A stretch of 64,000 nucleotides of DNA from positions 1,916,195-1,980,194 of the forward strand of contig KV748180.1 of assembly GCA_001692895.1 (NCBI GenBank), given 5' to 3'. Made by a program: the position numbers and the translations under genes. Below, piece by piece: positions 57,177-64,000 of the stretch; the stretch's first letter is position 1, and each line of letters opens with the position of its first letter. Source of the stretch: Cenococcum geophilum 1.58 (taxonomy: Eukaryota > Ascomycota > Dothideomycetes > Gloniales > Gloniaceae). The notes beneath the pieces were generated by a model. It was not told the origin of the DNA. It worked only from the letters and a program-made list of their open reading frames with translations, and ran no database searches.

Positions 57177-57284
57177 GTGCTGGCACCGATAAAATCTTAT
57201 CCGATACGAACCGATAAAATATCGGTATTGCCAATATTGCCGATATTCCGATAATATCGCAATATTTCTTGGCACACCAAAATA
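57177..57284. repeat. Possible hAT-like terminal/subterminal repeats, left of L
   Basis: TAGTGCTGGCACCGATA at about 57175-57191 resembles hAT-type ends. It is followed by repeated CGATA/TATCGG words (AACCGATAAAATATCGG, TTGCCAATATTGCCGATATT). An inverted counterpart lies at about 59845-59935. No 8-bp duplication could be matched, so this is tentative. Confidence 0.35.
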
Positions 57285-57454
57285 TTAATATCTCAACAAC
57301 CACTTAATAATAAATTCTAATAATTTAGATTTAGGCTTTTATATATACTCTATAGCTTCTATTAAAGTTGCATAATAAATAACGTCTTAGCCACCCAGAC
57401 GAGACAGCCACCTACCCGAGACAGTGCACGGACCTCCTACGAAAATCAAAATTA
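57285..57454 (+). repeat. Left inverted repeat of element L
   Basis: 170 bp. It matches the reverse complement of 59244-59491 after removal of the MITE and one TA. Differences are mainly transitions. It preserves the empty MITE site (AATAAATAACGTC, about 57375-57387). Confidence 0.85.
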
Positions 57455-57488
57455 AAACATCAAAATACTCCTCTACTACATCACCACT

Positions 57489-59186
57489 ATGTCCTCTACT
57501 ACCCCCCAATTGCTGTTGCTTGGCCAGGAAGATCGAATGCAAATTGTTCTTTAATTATTGGAAGCTAATCCTAATTAATCTGGCTGTTTGCTTGCCCGAA
57601 TATACAATCTATTACCTTTTTTTGTTTACTATTGTTGTAACAGTCGCTAATTAAGTAAGGAGTATTACCAAAAGCTTTAAAAGCTCTTAGTTATTAAGGA
57701 GGACTCCCTAGTTAAATAGATTAATATAATAGGAGCCTAGGATTGGCCACCTTAAATTTAACACCTTAAATCTATAGCTAAAAGTATCCTTACTGCAAAG
57801 AAGCGTCCTCTAGAGTTTGGCCAATACTAGTATAAAAACTTCCTTACCCGATACCTAAAGCTTAAAGCTTAATTCGCCTAAGGCCTTAATTAAAAGTAAA
57901 AGGATACTAAGAATCTAGAGATTATTAAAGAGTGGTTTAATCTTTATAAAGCTACTATTACCAAGTATATAATTCCCCTAGGCGATTAATATAATATAGA
58001 TAAGAAAGGAATTATAATGGGGTTAGGCGATAAGGTTAAGGTACTTATTCCTTAATTAGAGGCTTAAGCCTTTATTATAGAGCCAGGCAATCACGATTAG
58101 GTGTCTATTATTAAGTGTATATTAGGAGGCCAATTAGGAAGTTAATTAGGAGGTTAATTAGGAGGTTAATTAGGAAGTTGATTAGGAGGCCAATTAGGAA
58201 NTCAATTAGGAGGTTAATTAGGAGGTTAATATNGATTACCTCCCTACTTTATCTTTTAAGGAAAGCAAATATAACGATCTTAAATATTACCTAGACTTAA
58301 TCGCGAGACAGTAATTTAAGTAAGCAATTCGGGGTAGACAAATTTGGATATTGCAGTTAATTAGTTAAAATACTTTAACCAGTATACAGAGCTACGCCTT
58401 TAAGGAATCTATTACCTATTAATTCTTAATGGACACAAGAGCCACGTGTTAATATAATTTATTAAGTATTACGAGGCTTATAAGATTATCCCTCTTTATC
58501 TACCACCTCATTTAATATACCTACTTTAACCCCTAGATATTGGCATATTTAGTCCCTTATTAAAAGCCTATTAAAAACGCCTCTACAACTTCGCCTTCTA
58601 TAGAGCTATTAATATTACTAAGCCTACGTTCCTTAAGTATTACTAAGCTATATAAGACAAAGCTATATTATTAACTAATATAGCAAGTATATAGCGGGCA
58701 ACTAGCCTTCTACCGTTTAACCCTTCGGTTGTTTTAAAAAAGATTTAGCTAATAACTCCTTCCTATATAAGCTTTACAGATAAGAATGGCCACAAATTTA
58801 ATATACCCGTGTCTCCTTCCGTAGAGAAGAGACTTACTAAAATATTTGGGTAGCTCTTACAAGGTGCATCACCCCTATATTCTTAAGTTGTGTATAATAT
58901 TCGGCAGTTTATATTAAGTACGGTAGCTAATAATATAATCCTCAAGCGAATAAATTAGAAGCTTCTTAAAAGACAGAAGAAGGAGCGTATTAGTAAGACA
59001 AGAGCTGCCTATAGGAAGGTATGAGTTTTATTAGTAGCAGAGGCATAGAAAAAGAACAATAAAAAGCTTTAAAAGGAATAGGAAGAGAAGAGGGTAAAGG
59101 AAAGAAAGGCTGTATTATGGGGGGTTATTACCTTTATAAAGAAGGTTTAGAAGGAACTACCAATGGATTATAGTGTATTTATATAA
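57489..59186 (+). pseudogene. Pogo/Fot1-like transposase of element L
   Basis: ATG 57489 opens a frame that stays in phase to TAA 59184-59186 (or TGA 59244), about 566 codons with many TAA/TAG. The N-terminal HTH/CENP-B-like region contains RMQIVL, LLEANPN, ARIYNLLP, IKEDSLVK, AKSILTAKKRPLEFGQY. DDE region: IIKEWFNLYKATITKYIIPL, YNIDKKGIIMGLGDKVKV (first Asp block FDE, kept as IDKK, about 57992-58045), LLILNGHKSHV (about 58414-58446; LDGHxSH with Asp now Asn), DIGIFSPLLKAY and NIASI-stop-RATSLLPFNPSVVL. A 12-bp repeat block is inserted in frame (58121-58235). The C-terminal Lys/Arg-rich tail is typical. Inactive. Confidence 0.85.
58121..58235 (+). repeat. 12-bp in-frame minisatellite inside the transposase of L
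   Basis: About nine copies of ATTAGGAGGTTA (or GGCC/GAAG variants). In the transposase frame each unit reads Leu-Gly-Gly/Ser-Gln, with Gln often turned to stop. It lies between the GNHD...VSIIKCI block and the LPPYFIF block, a place that is a short loop in related transposases. Two N bases fall within it. Confidence 0.85.
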
Positions 59187-59243
59187 TAGGGTAGATTTAG
59201 GTTGACTTTGGGGTTGATTTTAGGGTCGATTTTGATATCAAAT

Positions 59244-59491
59244 TGATTTTGATTTTCGTAGGAGGTCCGTGCACTGTCTCGGGTGGGTGGCTGTCTCGTC
59301 TGGGTGGCTAAGACGTTAGTTGAGTAGTTTTTAAGATATAGTAATTTGGCCTCGTTTTGGCCCCTAAAATTTAATATTTTAAAAACTACTAAACTATTTA
59401 TTATGTAACTCTAATAGAAGCTATAAAGTATATATAAAAGCCTAAATCTAAATTATTAGAATTTATTATTAAGTGGTTGTTAAGATATTAA
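59244..59491 (+). repeat. Right inverted repeat of element L, carrying a MITE
   Basis: 248 bp equals 170 bp plus a 76-bp MITE and one duplicated TA. It ends at AGATATTAA. Confidence 0.85.
59319..59394. mobile_element. 76-bp MITE with TA duplication
   Basis: Terminal inverted repeats of 16 bp, GTTGAGTAGTTTTTAA (59319-59334) and TTAAAAACTACTAAAC (59379-59394), one mismatch. TA flanks at 59317-59318 and 59395-59396. The left arm of L at about 57375-57387 has the uninterrupted sequence with a single TA. The middle is GGCCTCGTTTTGGCCCC-like. The Tc1/mariner superfamily is implied by the TA target. No transposase source with these ends is in the window. Confidence 0.85.
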
Positions 59492-60317
59492 GGTACGAAT
59501 TTTCTAATTTTTGGTAAGGTTTAAGGTAAACGGGTTACCTATATAAATAGGCTACCTATAAACTATATTATCTTCTATCTATATAATATTATAATATATT
59601 AATTTAAGAGATTAAGGATTTTAAAAAAATTTATTTTTAATACTATTGGTAAAGGGGGGGGAGTAGGCGTATAGGGGACGGAGCTAGCGGTCTTCTCCCC
59701 ATAGGGTGCCTATAAGGTTACTAAGGTTTTAGGGGTATTTAGCGGGTCTAGGGGCATAGACCGCCTAAAATCTCGTTACTTAGGTGACAGAGCCCCCATA
59801 ACTTTAGCGATCTTATAGGGGTTAGCCACTAGTCCCAAAAAGGAACCAATATTGGCAATATTATATTGCCGATATATTTCCGATAGCCGATATTTTATCG
59901 GTTCGTATTGGTTCGTATCGGTGCGTGCGTATAGGTCGGCCAGACCACGCTAAAAGGTCGGCCCAATAGGCGAAACCTCCGCCCGCCACACCAAACCCCA
60001 CCCTTCCCCTCCCAAACTGACCCTACCATCCACCCTATCTTTTCTTATATATCTATCTTAAATCTATTATAAAAATATTTTTTATATAATAATTATTACC
60101 TTAAAGAGCTATATAAGCTATTTATAGCTTATTTTATAGTAATTTTAATAGTTTAAGCTATTTATAAAGCCTATTTAAACTAAAATAAAATCCTATAAAG
60201 GTAAATAATAAGTTTTTTCTAATATATTTAAAATATGTTTCTAATACGTTTAGAATATATTTATAACTAGTTATAAACCTATTCTAGCTATATATAATTA
60301 AAATATATTAAGAATTA
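59492..60317. other. Mixed relic region between L and the right LINE
   Basis: 59492-59640 is AT-rich with nothing recognisable. 59650-59840 is GC-richer (G run 59655-59663, then CGGAGCTAGCGGTC). 59845-59935 has CGATA/TATCGG words inverted relative to 57177-57284 (GGCAATATTATATTGCCG, CCGATATTTTATCGGTTCG). 59940-60060 has a C-rich part (CCACCCTATC). 60060-60317 is very AT-rich. No coding relic is seen. Confidence 0.5.
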
Positions 60318-60722
60318 TTATTAAATATAATAATAATAATTTATTACTTAACGTCCGATTTAGATCCCTATTAGGCCCACGCGGACTACTCCTTATGTAT
60401 ATATGGGGAGAAAACTCTATTTAAGAAAACCCCGTAATCCATCTCCCCGCCTTTTAAGACTTGCCTATAAGGCGCCTACGAGGCGCCTGCGAGTTACCTA
60501 TAGTGCTCCTACTACTTTACTTTTTAACCTTCTTAGGAACTACTGCTGCCGTAATAAGCCTATAGACGCGTTAGTATCGCAAACTTTACTCTACTACTAT
60601 AGAGTCATTAGGGGGCGCCCGTTGCTCGCCCCCCTACTCTTTATTACCATTTCCCTTATAACCCGGAACTGGTTTAGTATATTTTAGCTAATAAGCCACT
60701 AGGTAACCGCCTTAAGGCCTTT

Positions 60723-61050
60723 TTATATTAAGAGTAGTATATTATAGTTCTTTATGCCAGCTACTAAAAGTATTACTTTTTGGTTAGTGCGTAAGGGGTA
60801 TAACAGTATTATATGTTTTAGTGTCTGTCTTAGCCAGCCACATTTATATCTTAGGCTACCTACTAGGACACCCACCCGGTAGAGCCAGTCTTTTAGTCCT
60901 ATTATTCCTATTCTTAAGAGTATCGCCATTATATTTTCTACCTTTATTAGGCTTTCTTAGAGCCCTAAAGTGTTTACCCCCTATAGCGTTAACCATGCTA
61001 CAGCTTAGGTTCCTCTTATTTTAGTTAGCCTCTGTACCTTTAACTCCTAT
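60723..61050 (-). pseudogene. Right LINE C-terminal zinc-knuckle block
   Basis: The frame 60723-60929 on the minus strand is still open: GIIGLKDWLYRVGVLVGSLR, YKCGWLRQTLKHIILLYPLR, LLVAGIKNYNILLLI. It retains CG of the CxCG pair and the His of the family pattern. It is the best preserved stretch of this LINE. The plus-strand frame 60821-61024 is its antisense and not a gene. Confidence 0.75.
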
Positions 61051-61499
61051 ACACCTCTTTAGCGTTAGTCTAACCAGTATTATATTACGGTAGATAGTTT
61101 CCTAGCGTTCTTTTATGCTCTGCTTTAGCTCCTTTCTCTTTCTTACTGTTATCTTTACTGGCCTCTTACGCGTCTTCCTTTTTCCTCTATATAGGCCTAG
61201 GCCCTAAAGCAGTACTATTCTTCTTCTGCTTTCTTTACCTGTTTCTCTAATATGTCTTTCCTACTTTAGGGTTATTAGTTTGTTCTCCTATAAGGCGCCC
61301 TAAGGTCCCTCTATAGTTTATTTAGGCGTGTCTTAATATACTTTATAATATTAGAGTTACGTTTATTTTAGGCCCTTTATATTGCAGCGGCTTTAATATA
61401 TAGTTATAGGGGGGGAATATTAGCTTCCTTCTTAAGCAGTGCTGTGGCCGTTTACTTATATCCGCCTATTATACTTTAGAGGTAGGCTGTTTGGACCTT

Positions 61500-62800
61500 T
61501 TGGAGTGGTTTAAGGAGCGACTTAGGGGGGCCTTTCTTAGATTCTCCAATGGCCCAAATACTGGACCTATATGTCATGGTTGGCCGGACAACTACTATAT
61601 ATAGTAGACGTGACCTCTAAAAGCATGGGCCCTATGTAGAATTAACAATCCTAGATAATATAATATACTATACTTAGCCCTTATAGGCCGCTTACGCCGC
61701 ATATACGCTCTATTAAAGCTTACTGTCTACCTATACTCCTAATACCCTTAGGCCCTAAACTAGTTAACCCCTAAAGCCTTAGATGCCGATTATATGCTAG
61801 AGATCTATAGATTAGTTACGTTTTCTTATAAAATAGATTAGCTGGTATTTCTCTGGTAAGAATTAGACTTTATATCGTCTTACCTATTCTATATAGGTGT
61901 TATAAGCTTTCTCTAGCATTCTACAATTCTCTATAGCTGATAGCCCGTATATAATTAGGTTTGTGTCGTTAACGAAGCCTATCCCCTAGGTCGCCCCTTC
62001 CTTAAAGGAGTTAAGCAGGTTGCTTATAAAGAAAAGGAAGAGTATAAGCGAGAGGGGTAATCCTTATAGTATTCCTATTACAACTGCGATAGGGGGGCTC
62101 TGGTATCCGTTAAAGACTAGTAATGTTTCTTTCTAACCTATAAACCCTTAGATAAATTATACAATCTATTCTAAAAAGCCTTTTACCCTAAGGATATATA
62201 GGAGACGCTCATAGGGTACGTTATTGTAGGCGCCACTAATATCTAGGCTAAGCATTAATACTACAAAGTCCCTTCATATCGCCTATGTAGATTTAATGGT
62301 GGCAGCGAGTAGCGTAAGTGCTAATAGTGTTAAGCGGTTCTTTCTTGCCCCCATTTAGCTCTGTAGTAGTAGGGCGTGTTCCTTAGCCGTGTCTACTATA
62401 TAGTCCGCTATTACCTTTTCTAAGATCTTGCTAAGGGTGTTTTCTAAGGCAATAGGGCGGTAGCTTCCTGGGATTGAGTAATCTGCTTTACCTTCTTTTC
62501 GTAGGACAATTATCGTCATAGATCTTCTAAGTCGTGGGTAGTAGCCTATAGTAAAGTATGCTCTAGCTACATCTATAAGCTAAGGTACTATAAGTGGTCC
62601 ATAGGTCTTTAAGGCCTTATTTAGAATCCTATCTAAACCTAATACTATATTATTTAAAAGGCGGCTAATAGTTCTAGCTATTTCCTCTATTATTATATCA
62701 CTGTTAACCCGTAGGTAAGTCACCGGTGCTTTACCCGTAATATTACTAAGGTCTACTAAAGCCGGTTAAAGGAAGAACCTTTCTATAAAGATCTTTGCCT
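61500..62800 (-). pseudogene. Right LINE reverse transcriptase relic
   Basis: Minus strand: GIL-stop-GLPLSLILFLFFI at about 62028-62090 (GxPQGSPLSPILF pattern), GFVNDTNLIIYG at about 61945-61985 (catalytic block, first Asp changed to Asn), IWAIGE-type linker near 61550-61600. Same domain order as the left copy. Inactive. Confidence 0.82.
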
Positions 62801-63559
62801 TCTTATCGTTATTATTAGTGGCCTGTAATTCCCCTGCTCTTCGTAGGGGTAGTAGGTATAGGTCTTCTACTAGTCGCCCTGCCTTTTTCTTTGCCTATTT
62901 TGCTATAGCCCACAGGCCCTTATTATAGGGAAGGCTTAGGTTAAAAGTATGCTTATTTATAAATTATCTCCAGTTGTTCCTTACTTTTTTTTTTAGGGTA
63001 TTCTTTAACTAGTTTCTTATGTCTTTATATTGTCTCTTATCTTTAGGATTGTGGCTGCTTAAGTATTTCCTTCTTACTCGTTGTTAGCTAGCTATAAAAA
63101 CCGCGCATTATATGGACCAAGCGTATTACGTATAGGGGCCCAGTCTTAAGACCGGGCAGTGCTCTTCTAGCCCATTTTTAATTGCTGCCTAGATCCTTTC
63201 TAGTCTTCGGTTAATTTCCTTAGGGGTGGCTAATAAGCCTTACTTATTTAGTATCGGGTGGATTTCTTCTAGGTCTTAGAGTTATTATTTAACTATATTA
63301 AGGAAACTGTCTGCCTTAAGCATCCTTATTACGTATCTTTTGCTATTTAGTTATGCCTTAATGTCTAAATCTAGCTATATCTGGATGGGGATATGGTCTA
63401 AGGTAAATGCCTATTCTTCTTTAGGGTTATACCTTTTAAGTCTCTAGTATAGGCCTTCATCTATAAATATAAGGTTAATTATACTTCTAGCAGATCCTCG
63501 TTGCCATATAATTGCTTTAGGGGGGGTAGCTAGCTTAAGGCCCCAGGTGTCTATAGCTT

Positions 63560-64000
63560 TTAGTAGGCACTCTACCTATTATTTAGCAGCGACGTAGATA
63601 CCCCCCTACCGCGGGTAGTAGGGGTTTATGTCTCCTAATAGGATAAACTCTATACCTTTAGTTTTAAGTAAGCTTATTACTAATATAATATTCTCTGTTT
63701 ATAGGACCCCTTTAACCCTAGGGTTATATACATTAATAATTTATACCGGTCCTCTATATATCTAGATTATTATAACTACAATATCTAGATTAACTGCCTA
63801 CTATAACCATAAGGATAGGCTAATAGTTTTACTGATTATAAAGCATACGCGTGTGGCTGCTTTTGGTTCGTATAGGAGCTGGAATCCTTAGGGGCAGTAT
63901 GTCGATTATATATAGGTATTGTAGTACGGCTCTTATATAGTAAGGATATAGTATTTCTTTGGGTCTAGACTGTCTAGTAGGGGCCTTACAAGACGGTGGT
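63560..64000 (-). pseudogene. Right LINE endonuclease relic, partial
   Basis: Minus strand: LLGDINPYYPR-stop-GG at about 63605-63645, the GDxN catalytic block of the AP-like endonuclease. GPVQIINVYNP-type sequence is near 63720-63760 and the upstream KAATRVCF-type block near 63830-63870. It runs out of the window on its 5' side. Confidence 0.75.

Larger units (their letters stand above)
57285..59491 (+). mobile_element. Pogo/Fot1-like DNA transposon L
   Basis: The ends are long inverted repeats: left 57285-57454 (170 bp), right 59244-59491 (170 bp plus a 78-bp insertion). The outer end reads TTAATATCTCAACAACCAC. The inner end holds CACGGACCTCCTACGAAAATC. Between them is one transposase frame in plus orientation. 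The exact target duplication is not resolved, since outer bases differ. Terminal repeats of 170 bp are long for Fot1-type elements, which usually have tens of bases, so the outermost part could belong to another repeat in which L sits. Confidence 0.75.
60318..64000 (-). mobile_element. Tad1-like LINE, second copy, cut by the right window edge
   Basis: Minus-strand LINE with its (TAA)n tail at about 60318-60345 and 3' UTR up to 60720. It has the same family and similar spacing as 1-4545: C-terminal knuckle 60723-60929, RT 61500-62790, endonuclease about 63570-64000 continuing beyond the window. The two LINEs have their tails pointing toward each other. RIP stops are at many Gln/Trp codons. The copies differ at many sites, so they were mutated independently. 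Confidence 0.85.

Noticed and set aside
57046-57303. Minus-strand frame of 85 codons near the left end of L
   Set aside because: It runs through AT-rich gap, CGATA repeats and the inverted repeat, so it is a chance frame.
58121-58235. Regular short repeats considered as a CRISPR-like array
   Set aside because: Units of 12 bp are contiguous without spacers and lie in a transposase frame of a eukaryote. This is a minisatellite.
1-64000. Search for tRNA, rRNA, telomere repeats, Helitron ends, secondary-metabolite or effector genes
   Set aside because: No convincing signal was seen. The window is explained by mobile-element relics and short unassigned gaps.
1-64000. Possibility of an undescribed functional system
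   Set aside because: No set of intact genes occurs together. All long coding relics belong to known transposable-element classes or to the single unidentified ORF of element G.

Overview
The window is a transposable-element graveyard from what is most likely a filamentous ascomycete. Almost every base can be assigned to a degenerate mobile element. The sequence is strongly AT-biased and rich in TpA. Coding relics keep their reading frame but are full of TAA/TAG where Gln (CAA/CAG) or Trp is expected, and catalytic Asp, Cys and Gly codons are changed in the C-to-T / G-to-A direction. This is the signature of repeat-induced point mutation (RIP, mainly CpA to TpA). I see no intact gene, no tRNA or rRNA and no CRISPR array. 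The element families (Tad-like LINE, Ty3/gypsy chromovirus with chromodomain, Ty1/copia, Tc1/mariner, pogo/Fot1-like) suit Pezizomycotina; I cannot name the species.

The layout is a nest of insertions, most proved by matching target-site duplications (TSDs). A Tad-like LINE (1-4545, +) ends in a (TAA)n tail. Then comes the gag of an old Ty3/gypsy element 'J' (4546-4713, resuming 19201-20700, +), split by chromovirus 'A' (4714-19195, -, TSD CTAGC). A is itself split by the gag-only LTR element 'I' (7028-13504, +, TSD CTAT). From about 20713 to 53117 lie five pieces of a truncated Ty1/copia element 'D1' (-), interrupted by chromovirus 'B' (21642-29266, TSD GGCAC), small LTR element 'H' (30865-32417, TSD ACTAG) and chromovirus 'C' (32882-52277, TSD GTAAA). 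C carries three further insertions: gag-only copia derivative 'E' (34509-37280, +, TSD CTTAT), a 146-bp solo-LTR-like insert (37913-38058, TSD GTAGC) and a complete copia 'F' (39246-47869, -, TSD CTTTA). F holds element 'G' (40942-43463, +, TSD GGATA). The deepest supported chain is D1 > C > F > G, probably itself inside J.

Right of the nest are a Tc1/mariner element 'K' (53118-54866, +, TA duplication), a roughly 1-kb stretch much less affected by RIP (54869-55860) with one 116-codon open frame, a LINE 3'-end relic (about 56540-56790), a pogo-like element 'L' (57285-59491, +) with 170-bp inverted repeats and a 76-bp MITE in its right repeat, possible hAT-like end relics around L, and a second Tad-like LINE (about 60318-64000, -) cut by the window edge.

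No autonomous element here looks able to move now; all transposases and polymerases carry stops and altered catalytic residues. With insertions removed, A, B and C come to about 8.0, 7.6 and 7.8 kb and F to 6.1 kb. I found no new defence or metabolic system. The most notable points are the nested history itself, a 43-bp CCAAT-flanked palindrome shared by unrelated LTR families, an unidentified coiled-coil-like ORF in G, an in-frame 12-bp repeat in the pogo transposase, and the MITE with an internal empty-site control.
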